From Bacteroidales bacterium UBA5349 (GTDB lineage: Bacteria; Bacteroidota; Bacteroidia; Bacteroidales; Tenuifilaceae), in NCBI GenBank assembly GCA_002410065.1, contig DHQB01000019.1, forward strand, positions 1 through 64,000: a stretch of 64,000 nt of DNA, given 5' to 3'. The position numbers were made by a program, and so were the translations under genes. The notes beneath the pieces were generated by a model. That model had not been told where the DNA came from, made no database searches, and saw nothing but the letters and a program-made list of their open reading frames with translations. Of the stretch, positions 1 through 9,270 are shown piece after piece (the first letter of the stretch is position 1; each line of letters begins with the position of its first letter).

Positions 1-43
1 ATTTTGAAGGGGACAAGTCAGGAGACTTTTTATAAATACTTTT

Positions 44-86
44 AAAAAAAAGGTGCATTTTTAGTAAAATAAATCTGCACCCTTTT
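44..86 (+). terminator. Weak hairpin near the left edge
   Basis: GGTGCA (52-57) pairs with TGCACC (76-81) across an 18-nt AT-rich loop, with T-rich sequence after it. It may end a plus-strand gene that lies left of the window. Two frames are open at the edge, stopping at 45 and 35, and neither tail can be identified. Confidence 0.35.
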
Positions 87-173
87 ATTTAATTTAATAT
101 TGAATTTCATTATAAATAGCAGGTTAGAAGGCATCTTCTATTTACACCCTCTACTTGTGAATGGCTTTTTTTA

Positions 174-725
174 TTAGGATTCAATGGTATAAAAGCCAAT
201 CTTATCTGGGTGGTCAAAAACAAGGGTGTTTTTTCCAATCTTCCTTAGCATCCAAATTGAAATAATATCGCCACCTGCTGTCCATGTAAAAATCATTCCA
301 AATATTAAAAGCATACCATTGCCAATAGTGAGAGCAATAAGAGAAGGGATAATGCCCATTACAATCAAAGGCATTAATCCACCAATAGCGTAGTGCTTTG
401 CTTTTAGGGCCTCTTTACAATGGCAATATGGGGTTAACCATTTCCAGTTTACACCAAAACGGATCGACTTAAAGCCATTGGCGGCGAATAAAGCCCATGT
501 AATCCCATGAAGGAACTCGTGAAGTACAACTCCAAGTAATACTATGATAAAGCCGTAGTGCGTTATAACAGACCAACCTATACTGAACGACTCAAAACCC
601 CAAATGAGAGAGAATGGCAATAGGAACAATAGGATTATAGGAAAAATCAATAAAAGAACCAAAAGGTTAACTTTTTCCATACCTATGGTATATTCAACTT
701 TATTTGACTGATTTCCTGAATCCAT
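174..725 (-). CDS. DUF3267-like membrane zinc metallopeptidase
   Basis: The product is a 183-residue membrane protein. An HEFLH motif (residues 69-73) at the end of a membrane segment fits the HExxH zinc site of the DUF3267 family of putative intramembrane zincins. Further hydrophobic stretches cover roughly residues 20-45 and 110-155, and the polar loop between them contains an HCK motif. The N-terminus is polar with no signal peptide, as usual for this family. Substrates of the family are mostly unknown, so no pathway is assigned. The gene stands alone, since buk ends at 1000 behind its own terminator. The family call rests on the motif, topology and C-terminal pattern. Confidence 0.75.
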   Translation of the reverse strand: MDSGNQSNKVEYTIGMEKVNLLVLLLIFPIILLFLLPFSLIWGFESFSIGWSVITHYGFIIVLLGVVLHEFLHGITWALFAANGFKSIRFGVNWKWLTPYCHCKEALKAKHYAIGGLMPLIVMGIIPSLIALTIGNGMLLIFGMIFTWTAGGDIISIWMLRKIGKNTLVFDHPDKIGFYTIES

Positions 726-950
726 TTGTTTGCTTTTTCACTTAAAAAACCGCTTATAAAGCTAATGTATTTTTTTCAAGAAAGGTTTTTCATATTCTAT
801 TGACAAAATACAATTTAGATTTGTGCAATTACAAGTTTGCCAATAATATTATACTACCACCTACTTAATCTTGCATGGAGCAAAAATACTCTGCACTATT
901 CTCAGATGTTTCTTTTAATAAATTTATAGTTAGCAAAAGTTTTAGGTTAA
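726..950. other. Non-coding gap upstream of the DUF3267 gene
   Basis: AT-rich spacer that should hold the promoter of the minus-strand membrane peptidase gene. No exact TAnnTTTG element was found on the minus strand; the sequence around 805-812 misses it by one base. The short plus-strand frame starting at 875 runs through the buk terminator and into buk antisense, and is not credible. Confidence 0.5.
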
Positions 951-981
951 ATAAAAAAATGCCCGATTTCTCGGGCATTTT
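951..981 (-). terminator. Terminator of the ackA-ptb-buk operon
   Basis: Perfect 11-bp stem (956-966 with 971-981) and a 4-nt loop. Read on the minus strand the stem is followed by a run of T. It lies 19 bp beyond the buk stop codon. Confidence 0.85.
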
Positions 982-999
982 CATTATGCTAAGAATTTA

Positions 1000-2076
1000 C
1001 TATTTATACTCGCGGGGCAATACATCACCTCTAAGTGCCATTAAGGCATTCATAGCCAAAGATTGCATCTCATCCTCTCCTGGGTAAACTGCAACAGGAG
1101 CAACAAAGCCTACCATCTCTTTTATGTATTCAACAAGGTATGAGTTATGGGCAATGCCACCAGTTAATATGATACCATCGACCCTACCTTTGAGAACTAC
1201 AGCCATTTGACCAATATGCTTTGCAATATTGTACGACATTGCATCCTGAAGTAACTGTGCTTTTTTGTCGCCTGATTTAGCTCGCACCTCAAGATCATAA
1301 GCATCGTTGGAGCCAGTGTGGCCAACTAGTCCACCTTTCCCTGTAAGCATTTGTTTTACCTCATCATAGGTATATTCACCGCTAAAACAAAGTTTTGCGA
1401 GTTGTCCGGCAGGAACTGTTCCAGTGCGTTCAGGTGAAAAAGGACCTTCACCATCAAGGGCATTATTTACATCAATTACATGACCCATATAGTGTGCACC
1501 CACAGATATTCCTCCTCCAAGGTGTGCTACAATCAGGTTAAGCTCCTCATACTTCTTGTCGAGACTTTTTGCATACTGCCTTGCTATAGCTTTTTGGTTA
1601 AGGGCATGAAATATGGATACCCTCTCAAACTTCGGATGACCAGCTATACGTGCAATGTCTTGCAACTCATCAACTACCACAGGGTCAGCAATATAAGCCT
1701 TTGCATTAGGCAGGCTAACGGCAATATTATCGGCTATTAGAGCGCCTAAATTGCTAGCATGCTCACCCCGAATCGAGTTTTTAAGGTCCTCCTTCATTCT
1801 ATCGTTCACCTCGTAAACACCCGACTCGATTGGTTTAATCAATCCTCCCCTACCAACAACGGCTGATATCTTATTGATTTCAATCTGAGCCTCTTTCAGC
1901 TCTTGTAGGATAATCTCTTTACGAAACTCAAACTGATCAGTAACTCTGGCAAAACGCTGTAGCTCTTCAGAGGTATGTCTAATAGTTTTCAGAAACTCTG
2001 ATTTTGAGTTGCAGTAAACGGCAATCTTGGTTGAGGTTGAGCCAGGATTAATGGCTAGAATCTTAAAATTGTCCAT
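1000..2076 (-). CDS. buk: Butyrate kinase
   Basis: 358 residues, full length for butyrate kinase. It converts butyryl phosphate (or branched-chain acyl phosphates) and ADP to the acid and ATP in the cytoplasm. The N-terminal phosphate motif INPGSTSTK (residues 9-17) and the HLGGGISVG adenosine-site motif (185-193) are those of the ASKHA acetate/butyrate kinase superfamily. The DPVVVDEL segment is typical of Buk rather than AckA. It is the last gene of an ackA-ptb-buk operon, 15 bp after ptb, and is followed by a strong terminator. Whether the real substrate is butyryl, isobutyryl or isovaleryl phosphate cannot be read from the sequence. Confidence 0.95.
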   Translation of the reverse strand: MDNFKILAINPGSTSTKIAVYCNSKSEFLKTIRHTSEELQRFARVTDQFEFRKEIILQELKEAQIEINKISAVVGRGGLIKPIESGVYEVNDRMKEDLKNSIRGEHASNLGALIADNIAVSLPNAKAYIADPVVVDELQDIARIAGHPKFERVSIFHALNQKAIARQYAKSLDKKYEELNLIVAHLGGGISVGAHYMGHVIDVNNALDGEGPFSPERTGTVPAGQLAKLCFSGEYTYDEVKQMLTGKGGLVGHTGSNDAYDLEVRAKSGDKKAQLLQDAMSYNIAKHIGQMAVVLKGRVDGIILTGGIAHNSYLVEYIKEMVGFVAPVAVYPGEDEMQSLAMNALMALRGDVLPREYK

Positions 2077-2091
2077 TTTGCTTTTAGTATA

Positions 2092-2997
2092 TTAATTGGC
2101 AGCATTAGCTGCTAGGGCAATTGAGTACATTTTTGACTGAACGCTATCGCCACGCGATGTTAAAACACATGGCACCTTTGCTCCCATTACCATGGCTCCA
2201 AGTTCTCCTTTAGCGAGTTTTGTACAGGCCTTAAAGAATACGTTACCACTTTCGATATTTGGGAAGAGAATGCAATCAGCATCACCAGCCACCTCACCTG
2301 TTAATTTTTTAATCTTAGCCGATTCTGGATCAATAGCAACATCCAATGCCAAAGGCCCATCGATTAGAGCACCCTTAATCTGTCCTCTATCAGCCATCTT
2401 CGAGATTATTGTTGCGTCAATGCATGCAGGCATTGCTGTTGAAACTTGCTCGGTAGCAGCAAGAATTGCCACTTTAGGTTTTTCAATACCCAATGAGTGT
2501 GCCGTTTTAATTAAATAATTGGTTATTGCAACCTTCTGACTTAAGTCTGGGGCAGGGAGAATAGCAACATCGCCAACAATAAGTAATTTGTGATAGGTAG
2601 GAACTTGTACCACGGTTACATGGCTAAGCACAGCCTTAGGAGGTAGCAAACCTTTCTCTTTATTAAGTATAGCCCTCATGTACTTATCGGTGCTTACAAG
2701 TCCTTTCATTAGCACATCGCCCTCGCCATTATTAATTAATTCAACTGCTTTAGCAGCAGCCTTCATCTCATCATTCTCTTGAACGATTCTAAATTTTGAA
2801 GGGTCGATTTTAAGGGTTGCACAAACGCTTTTAATGGTTTTCTCATCACCAACAAGTGTAGCATCTATAATGCCCATGTCAACAGCCATGCTAACGGCCT
2901 CAATGGTATGATCGTCGTTTGCATATGCTGCAACAAGACGTTTTTTTGATTTGCTCTTTAGAACATCAAATAGTTGATCAAGCTTTGTAATAGTCAT
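2092..2997 (-). CDS. ptb: Phosphate butyryltransferase
   Basis: 301 residues, the usual length for Ptb. It exchanges CoA for phosphate on butyryl-CoA, giving butyryl phosphate for Buk next door. The protein belongs to the PTA/PTB fold; motifs visible include LMKGLVST near residue 98 and the conserved C-terminal segment GAMVMGAKVPCVLTSRGDS. The length and the buk neighbour favour Ptb over phosphate acetyltransferase. The gene is 41 bp after ackA and 15 bp before buk on the same strand, so the three are probably cotranscribed. No separate pta is seen, so the source of acetyl phosphate for AckA must lie elsewhere or be this enzyme. Confidence 0.93.
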   Translation of the reverse strand: MTITKLDQLFDVLKSKSKKRLVAAYANDDHTIEAVSMAVDMGIIDATLVGDEKTIKSVCATLKIDPSKFRIVQENDEMKAAAKAVELINNGEGDVLMKGLVSTDKYMRAILNKEKGLLPPKAVLSHVTVVQVPTYHKLLIVGDVAILPAPDLSQKVAITNYLIKTAHSLGIEKPKVAILAATEQVSTAMPACIDATIISKMADRGQIKGALIDGPLALDVAIDPESAKIKKLTGEVAGDADCILFPNIESGNVFFKACTKLAKGELGAMVMGAKVPCVLTSRGDSVQSKMYSIALAANAAN

Positions 2998-3039
2998 TTT
3001 GAAGATATATTATGTGATTAACTTACAAACAGTTCGTAA

Positions 3040-4251
3040 TTATTTTTTTATTTTTCCAACAATCTGTGCGGTATCTGAAGCAATTACCAGCTCCTCGTTG
3101 GTGGTTATAGACATAACTTTAACCTTTGATTTGGGCTTTGTTAACAACATATCCTTCCCCCTTGCCTCACGATTTGCTGCAGAATCAAAATCAACTCCCA
3201 TAAAGGTTAATGAGGCTGATACGTTCTCGCGCAGACTTGTGTCGTTCTCCCCAATTCCGCCAGTAAATATGATAAGATCAACACCATCCATTGATGCTGC
3301 ATACGAACCAATATACTGTTTAACCCTATAGCTGTACATTTCTAGGGCTAATTTTGCACGTTCGTGTCCTTCGGCTGCAGCATTCTCTAAATCGCGCATA
3401 TCTGATGATAATCCAGAAATTCCGCAAACACCACTTTTCTTATTAATTAAGTCACTAATCCCCTTGAAATTAAGACTCTCCCTTTCAGCAATATAAAGAA
3501 GTACGCCAGGGTCAATACTACCACAACGAGTGCCCATAATCAATCCATCTACGGGTGTAAATCCCATTGAAGTATCAACAGATTTTCCGTTTTTAATTGC
3601 GGCTATAGACGCTCCGTTGCCCAAGTGACAGGTTATAATTTTGCTCTTTTCAAACTCTAATCCAACAAGTTTACAGGCTTTTTGGGCAACAAATTTGTGG
3701 CTAGTCCCATGAAATCCATACTTACGAATCTTAAGGTTCTCATAATACTCGTAGGGAATTGCATATAGATAAGCATGACTTGGAATGGTTTGATGGAAAG
3801 AGGTATCGAAAACCGCTACCTGAGGTACACCTGTTAGTAGGTTCTCCATGGAAATGATACCCTTTAGGTTTGCTGGGTTGTGCAATGGCGCAAGTTCAAT
3901 ACACTTCTCTATCTCGTGTTTAACCTTATCATCAACTAAACTACTTGCAGTAAAGAATTCGCCCCCATGTGCAACTCTGTGCCCAACTGCCTTAATCTCA
4001 TCAAGACTGCTAATGATACCATGGTTTGGATCAATAAGTGCTTTTAAAATTAGGTTGATACCAACAGTATGATCAGGAATATCCTTAACTATTTCATATC
4101 TCTCTTTGCCTTCGGGCTTGTGAGTAAGGATTCCATCAGTTAAGCCAATGCGTTCAACAATACCTTTGGCAAGTAGTTCTTGGTTTTCGCCCATATCAAT
4201 TACCTGATATTTAATCGATGAGCTGCCACAGTTTAGTACTAAAATAATCAT
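3040..4251 (-). CDS. ackA: Acetate kinase
   Basis: 403 residues from the start chosen at 4251. The longer frame from 4302 adds 17 residues ahead of MIILVLNCGSSSIKYQ, which is where AckA proteins begin, so the extension is rejected. The enzyme makes acetate and ATP from acetyl phosphate and ADP. Motifs seen are NCGSSSIK (phosphate binding), YGFHGTSH, HLGNGAS and FTGGIGEN, all diagnostic for AckA. It is the first gene of the operon with ptb and buk, which groups the substrate-level phosphorylation steps of fermentation. A probable promoter lies about 50 bp upstream. Confidence 0.96.
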   Translation of the reverse strand: MIILVLNCGSSSIKYQVIDMGENQELLAKGIVERIGLTDGILTHKPEGKERYEIVKDIPDHTVGINLILKALIDPNHGIISSLDEIKAVGHRVAHGGEFFTASSLVDDKVKHEIEKCIELAPLHNPANLKGIISMENLLTGVPQVAVFDTSFHQTIPSHAYLYAIPYEYYENLKIRKYGFHGTSHKFVAQKACKLVGLEFEKSKIITCHLGNGASIAAIKNGKSVDTSMGFTPVDGLIMGTRCGSIDPGVLLYIAERESLNFKGISDLINKKSGVCGISGLSSDMRDLENAAAEGHERAKLALEMYSYRVKQYIGSYAASMDGVDLIIFTGGIGENDTSLRENVSASLTFMGVDFDSAANREARGKDMLLTKPKSKVKVMSITTNEELVIASDTAQIVGKIKK

Positions 4252-4306
4252 GAGGAATTTTTTATTGTTTGATATACAGTTAATTAAGAAGTTTTTTTTC
4301 AACTAT

Positions 4307-4337
4307 CAAAAATAGCAAAAAACATCGTAACCCTAAA
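4307..4337 (-). promoter_or_regulatory. Putative promoter of ackA-ptb-buk
   Basis: On the minus strand a TATTTTTG element (4314-4307) fits TAnnTTTG. A TTTA sits 19 bp upstream (4337-4334) where TTTG is expected, so the -33 box matches only partly. The predicted start near 4300 leaves a leader of about 50 nt. Confidence 0.45.
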
Positions 4338-4459
4338 GTTAAGTTTGTATAAAACTTAAGGCACAAGAAGCATGTACTGCATATTAATACCTAAATAACA
4401 CAGGTAATAGGAGTTACAAGATGAATGGTGTTACAAAGCTATGATTTATAACATTATTT

Positions 4460-4478
4460 TAAATGAGATACTCATTTA
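4460..4478 (-). terminator. Weak hairpin after the PEGA/FGE-fold gene
   Basis: An 8-bp stem (TAAATGAG with CTCATTTA) and 3-nt loop lie just beyond the stop codon at 4482. The following T tract on the minus strand is interrupted, so termination is uncertain. Confidence 0.4.
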
Positions 4479-4481
4479 CTA

Positions 4482-6173
4482 CTACAAATCATTAGTTGAT
4501 AGCGCAACTCTAAACCCAATATAACTTCGCTTATTTACCGGCTCGTCACTTCCTCTGCATGAAACACGGCTTCCCCCAGTGTACCCGAACCAACCTCCAC
4601 CCTTAACAATTTTAAACTCGCCATTCTCACTGCCAATTGGGTTATCCACAGGAGTATCTGTAAAGTAACCAAACCAATCGCTTACCCATTCCCATACATT
4701 CCCGCTCATATCATAAACTCCTATCTCGTTGGGCTCTTTTTGGCCAACCGGATTTGTTTTATTACCACTATTGCCAGAGTACCATGCAACAAAGTTAATA
4801 TTGGTCTTCCCCGAATACCGATAACCGTTTGATTTATTTCCTCCTTTTGCTGCATACTCCCATTCGGCTTCAGTTGGCAACCTATAGTTTTTACCCGTAA
4901 GTTCGTTTAGTTTCTCCAAGAAATCATTTACATCCATCCAGCTAACTCGTTCCACAGGGCAATTAGGGCAGCCCTGAAAATGACTTGGATTACTTCCCAT
5001 GACACTCTCCCATTGAGATTGGGTGACCTCGAATTTTCCGATATAAAAATCTGAAACAGTTACCGGATGTACCGGCTTTTCTTCCCTATTGCCATCACCA
5101 AACAAATCGCCCATTTTAAACGAACCTCCCTTTACAAAAACAAGTTGCCCCTCAAAAGGGTCAACCGTGTTCGATAGTTTTAAGTTATACTCCTTGGCAC
5201 CACCATAAGCAACCACAATGGTTTCTATCGTGCTAAGTGAACCTTTCTGTAGTTTAATATTAAAACTACCGTATTTTAACCAAATCTTTAGGGGAGTTTT
5301 CCCTTTAAACTCATTGTCAACATAAACTAAAACGCTATCTAGGTTACTCTTAATTAAAACCTCCTTACCAGATGCCAGGATAAATTCCAATTTCTGAAGA
5401 CCTGAATCGGAAATAGTAATACGCTTTACTAAGCTTGTATGTTCGGGTTTATCTAGCGATAGATTATAAGTACCTAATGGGAGATCTTTTATTGTTTTGG
5501 GTGTTACACCATACATTTTGCCATCAAGAGTTATCATTGCACCAGGTGGATCGGTCGAGATTTCTAGAGAACCAGTTTTTGATGTTAGCATAAGATCCAC
5601 ATGCATGTCTCTTCCCCTCAAAATGGTTATCTGCTGCTCGCGTGGGAAATACCCATTCTTCTCAACCTTAATAACATGGAGACCTTCAACAAGTTTACCT
5701 TTCCAGCTGGTGGAACCAGTTAACTTTCCATCTATGTGAATTATTGCATCATTTGTAGTACTAATTGATAGTTCGGCATAAGCTGCAACCATAATAAATT
5801 TAAGTTGCACTGCAACCTCGCCTATTTCAACAGATTTATCCTGACTCCGGTAAAGCGGATGGGTTAATCTAACGATGTGTTTACCATAAGGTAAATTTTC
5901 TATTGTTGATGGTGTATACTTGCCCGTAAATTTATCATCAATATATATTGCCATTCCATCCTCGGGAGATGACTCAATTAAAACTTTACCTGACTGCTCC
6001 TGAAACTCATCAAAACCTAAGGTGTAAAAGGATTTATGATTGGATAAATCGCTATTTCCAGAATTATCCGCTTCATAATTATAATTCTTATAAACGAAGT
6101 GTGTACTTGAGGATAATATACTAAAGGGGAACAATAAAAATATTAAGAGAGCAACAAATAATTTCATTATCAA
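4482..6173 (-). CDS. Secreted PEGA-repeat protein with SUMF1/FGE-fold domain
   Basis: 563 residues. A hydrophobic signal peptide (about 1-22) lacks a lipobox, so the protein is probably periplasmic or surface-exposed. Four PEGA-like repeats follow at about 62-130, 133-198, 200-265 and 270-330; these small beta domains are often tied to the envelope. The C-terminal domain (about 340-560) is a formylglycine-generating-enzyme/sulfatase fold, with GGSFKMG, RLPTEAEWEYAAKGG, MSGNVWEWVSDW and IGFRVA. The active-site cysteine pair of true FGE enzymes appears replaced: the region after VKGGGW reads FGYTGGSRVSC. It is therefore more likely a structural or binding protein, as in GldK-like proteins. The start could also be the Met at 6167. 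No operon partner is evident. Confidence 0.85.
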   Translation of the reverse strand: MIMKLFVALLIFLLFPFSILSSSTHFVYKNYNYEADNSGNSDLSNHKSFYTLGFDEFQEQSGKVLIESSPEDGMAIYIDDKFTGKYTPSTIENLPYGKHIVRLTHPLYRSQDKSVEIGEVAVQLKFIMVAAYAELSISTTNDAIIHIDGKLTGSTSWKGKLVEGLHVIKVEKNGYFPREQQITILRGRDMHVDLMLTSKTGSLEISTDPPGAMITLDGKMYGVTPKTIKDLPLGTYNLSLDKPEHTSLVKRITISDSGLQKLEFILASGKEVLIKSNLDSVLVYVDNEFKGKTPLKIWLKYGSFNIKLQKGSLSTIETIVVAYGGAKEYNLKLSNTVDPFEGQLVFVKGGSFKMGDLFGDGNREEKPVHPVTVSDFYIGKFEVTQSQWESVMGSNPSHFQGCPNCPVERVSWMDVNDFLEKLNELTGKNYRLPTEAEWEYAAKGGNKSNGYRYSGKTNINFVAWYSGNSGNKTNPVGQKEPNEIGVYDMSGNVWEWVSDWFGYFTDTPVDNPIGSENGEFKIVKGGGWFGYTGGSRVSCRGSDEPVNKRSYIGFRVALSTNDL

Positions 6174-6274
6174 TAAATTATAAATCTAAATTAGTTAAAA
6201 AAGCTGTGGTTAATCTGTAATAGCGAGAATATATTCATTGAGCACTCAGGAACATATAAATTTGTTAAGTTTAA

Positions 6275-6282
6275 TAAGTTTG
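6275..6282 (+). promoter_or_regulatory. Possible -7 element of the FAD/Fe-S gene
   Basis: TAAGTTTG fits the Bacteroidota -7 consensus TAnnTTTG and lies 40 bp before the start codon. No TTTG was found at the expected spacing upstream. Confidence 0.35.
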
Positions 6283-6322
6283 AATTCCCTAATTTTACCA
6301 ATCAAAATAAACAAATTTTCAG

Positions 6323-9259
6323 ATGAATACCAACGCTATAGAAATAAGCCTTAAATCGCTATCTAAAAAACTTAAAGGCGAATTATATACCGATATATCA
6401 TCACGATTACAATATGCAACCGATGCTTCTGCCTATCGAGAAGTACCCATTGCAATAGCTCTGCCAAAAACAAAGGAAGATTTAAAATTATTAATAGCTA
6501 TTGCAAAAGAGCATGGTATCTCGCTAATTCCGCGAACTGCAGGTACATCACTAGCAGGACAAGTGGTAGGCAACGGCATTGTGGTTGACTTCTCAAAAAA
6601 CTGGGGAAAGATACTCACTGTAAACCTCGATGAACATTGGGTTACCATTGAGCCAGGTGTTATACTCGATGAACTTAACCAATTTGTTAAACCCCACGGT
6701 CTTTTCTTTGGCCCTGAAACTTCAACTTCTAATAGATGCATGATTGGGGGTATGGTGGGGAATAATTCATGTGGTTCCCATTCGTTGGTTTATGGAAGCA
6801 CCCGAGACCATACAGTATCTGTAAAAATGATGCTTGATGATGGAAATGAGTACGAATTTGGACCAGTTGGAAAAGAAGAACTAGAAAAAAAATTACAGTT
6901 AGAGAATCGGGAGGGAGATATCTATAGAGCAATTTACGATCTGCTCTCGAATAGCAAAGTTAGGGATGATATAATTGAGCAATATCCAAAGCCTTCGATC
7001 AAACGAAGAAACACAGGTTATGCACTTGATCTTCTTGCAAATTCAACCGTTTTTTATCCAGAGAAAGACATTCCATTAAATCTATGTAATTTAATTGCAG
7101 GATCAGAGGGTACGCTTGGGTTTATTACGGAGATTAAGCTCAACTTGGTAACACTACCTCCCCAAGAGAAGATGCTCCTCTGTATCCATCTTGCTAACCG
7201 AAACGAAGCTTTTAAAGCCAATTTAATCGCTCTAAAGTTTAATCCAAGCGCTGTGGAGCTTATGGATAATGTTATTTTGGAGTGTACCAAGCAGAATATA
7301 GAACAGCAAAAAAATCGATTTTTTATTCAAGGAGATCCTGGAGCAATTCTAATTATTGAGATTTGGGCAAGTTCGAAGAGTGATTTAGATTCAATCGCCA
7401 AAAGGATTGAGGACGATATGAGAAATAATGGTTACGGCTACTATTTTCCTACAATTTATGGTGATGATATGGCCAAAGTTTGGTCGTTACGAAAAGCAGG
7501 ACTTGGCGTACTGTCTAATATTGAAGGAGATGCTAAACCCGTTTCGCTTGTTGAGGACACGGCTCTAGATCCTACTGACTTGCCTGCCTACATGGAGGAT
7601 TTTGAAAAAATCCTCAATAAACATAGCCTTGATTGTGTTTACCATGCACACATTGGTAGTGGCGAACTTCACCTGAGGCCAGTACTTAATCTGAAAGACA
7701 AGGATGATGTTGCCCTATTCAGATCAATTGCATTTGAGGTAGCCCATTTGGTAAAAAGTTATAGAGGGTCTTTAAGTGGCGAGCATGGCGACGGTAGGCT
7801 AAGAGGCGAACTAATCCCAATTATGGTAGGGGAAAGAGTTTACCAGTACATGAAACAGATTAAGCATGTTTGGGATCCTAATGGAATCTTTAATCTTGGA
7901 AAAATTATTGATACACCGCCCCTAAACTCAAGCCTTAGATATAGCACTACTAGCAAAGAAACCTCAATTGAAACCCTACTGAATTTTGACAGCACCCAAG
8001 GAATACTTAGGGCTATAGAAAAATGCAACGGATCAGGTGATTGTAGGAAAACGCACAATGCTGGCGGAACTATGTGCCCGAGCTATATGGCCACCCGCGA
8101 CGAATGGAATACCACGAGGGCACGAGCTAACATTTTAAGGGAATTTTTAACCAATAGTACAGAGGATAACCCCTTTAATCATAGCGAAATTTACAGCATA
8201 CTTGACCAGTGTTTATCGTGCAAAGGATGCAAAAGCGAGTGCCCATCAAACGTTGATATGGCTAAGTTTAAGGCTGAATTCCTTCACCAATGGTATAAAA
8301 AGCATAGAATTCCATTACGCACAAGGCTGATTGCCAATATTTCAAAAATTAATGCAGCGGGAAGTATTGCTCCGTGGTTATTCAACTCCATTGTAAAGTT
8401 GAGATTGACGAAATGGGGTATGGAAAAAATCATAGGGTTATCAAGCAAGAGAGATTTTCCAAAACTTAATGCAACAACATTAAAAACCTGGGCAAAAAAA
8501 CAGAAACCTGATAAGAATAACTCTAAACGAAAAGTATATCTGTTTGCCGATGAGTTTACTAACTATACTGATTCCCATATTGGTATAAAAGCGGTTGAAA
8601 TATTAACTCAACTGAACTATGATGTTCAAATTGCTGACATAGCAGAAAGTGGTAGAGCATATATATCTAAAGGACTGTTAATGAGTGCAAAACGAATTGC
8701 GAACAGCAATGTAAAGTATTTAATGAACATCCTTTCGCAATCGGTACCTTTAGTTGGAATAGAGCCTTCTGCAATTCTGAGTTTTAGGGATGAATACCCA
8801 GATTTGGTATCAGAAGATTTGCGAAAAACTGCTCAAAAACTATCGGAACACTGCCTCCTTTTTGATGAGTTTTTTATGCAAGAAGTAGATGCTGGAAGGA
8901 TTACTCAGGATCAGTTTACTGATGCAAAACGTGTTATAAAACTTCACGGACATTGTCAACAAAAAGCTGTGGCATCTACTAAGGCTACTATGCAAATGTT
9001 AGGGTATCCAAAAGGACATGAAGTTCAGGAGATACCCAGCGGTTGTTGTGGAATGGCAGGATCGTTCGGTTTTGAGAAAGAGCATTACGAACTATCAATG
9101 AAAGTGGGGGAACTAGTACTTTTTCCTGAGGTTAGAAAGGCTAATATGGACACTACTATTGCAGCAGTAGGTACTAGTTGTAGGCATCAGATTATGGACG
9201 GTACAGGGAAGCAATCGCTACATGCAATTGAAATTATGTGGGAAGCGCTGAAGAAGTAA
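6323..9259 (+). CDS. FAD-linked 2-hydroxyacid dehydrogenase fused to Fe-S/CCG domain
   Basis: 978 residues. The N-terminal half is a PCMH/VAO-type FAD-binding oxidase (RTAGTSLAGQ near 70; GSEGTLGFITEI near 260; C-terminal FAD-oxidase motif GEHGDGRLRGE near 486), as in GlcD and D-lactate dehydrogenases. Next come two ferredoxin-type cysteine clusters (from about 568, and CLSCKGCKSEC from about 629). The C-terminal part is a CCG domain (HGHCQQK and SGCCGMAGSFG near 906) as in GlcF, GlpC and HdrD. The single chain thus combines GlcD and GlcF functions and probably oxidises D-lactate, glycolate or another 2-hydroxyacid, passing electrons to quinone or another carrier. Substrate is inferred only at family level. 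It converges with the next gene, 11 bp away. Confidence 0.88.
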   Translation: MNTNAIEISLKSLSKKLKGELYTDISSRLQYATDASAYREVPIAIALPKTKEDLKLLIAIAKEHGISLIPRTAGTSLAGQVVGNGIVVDFSKNWGKILTVNLDEHWVTIEPGVILDELNQFVKPHGLFFGPETSTSNRCMIGGMVGNNSCGSHSLVYGSTRDHTVSVKMMLDDGNEYEFGPVGKEELEKKLQLENREGDIYRAIYDLLSNSKVRDDIIEQYPKPSIKRRNTGYALDLLANSTVFYPEKDIPLNLCNLIAGSEGTLGFITEIKLNLVTLPPQEKMLLCIHLANRNEAFKANLIALKFNPSAVELMDNVILECTKQNIEQQKNRFFIQGDPGAILIIEIWASSKSDLDSIAKRIEDDMRNNGYGYYFPTIYGDDMAKVWSLRKAGLGVLSNIEGDAKPVSLVEDTALDPTDLPAYMEDFEKILNKHSLDCVYHAHIGSGELHLRPVLNLKDKDDVALFRSIAFEVAHLVKSYRGSLSGEHGDGRLRGELIPIMVGERVYQYMKQIKHVWDPNGIFNLGKIIDTPPLNSSLRYSTTSKETSIETLLNFDSTQGILRAIEKCNGSGDCRKTHNAGGTMCPSYMATRDEWNTTRARANILREFLTNSTEDNPFNHSEIYSILDQCLSCKGCKSECPSNVDMAKFKAEFLHQWYKKHRIPLRTRLIANISKINAAGSIAPWLFNSIVKLRLTKWGMEKIIGLSSKRDFPKLNATTLKTWAKKQKPDKNNSKRKVYLFADEFTNYTDSHIGIKAVEILTQLNYDVQIADIAESGRAYISKGLLMSAKRIANSNVKYLMNILSQSVPLVGIEPSAILSFRDEYPDLVSEDLRKTAQKLSEHCLLFDEFFMQEVDAGRITQDQFTDAKRVIKLHGHCQQKAVASTKATMQMLGYPKGHEVQEIPSGCCGMAGSFGFEKEHYELSMKVGELVLFPEVRKANMDTTIAAVGTSCRHQIMDGTGKQSLHAIEIMWEALKK

Positions 9260-9270
9260 TTGGAAACAAA

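Noticed and set aside
1..45. Possible end of a plus-strand gene (frame open from 1 to 45, or 3 to 35)
   Set aside because: Two frames compete and neither short tail can be identified, so no feature is called.
875..1087. Plus-strand frame crossing the buk terminator
   Set aside because: It includes the hairpin and then runs antisense to buk.
4252..4302. 17-residue extension of AckA
   Set aside because: AckA starts at the MIILVLNCGSSS motif.
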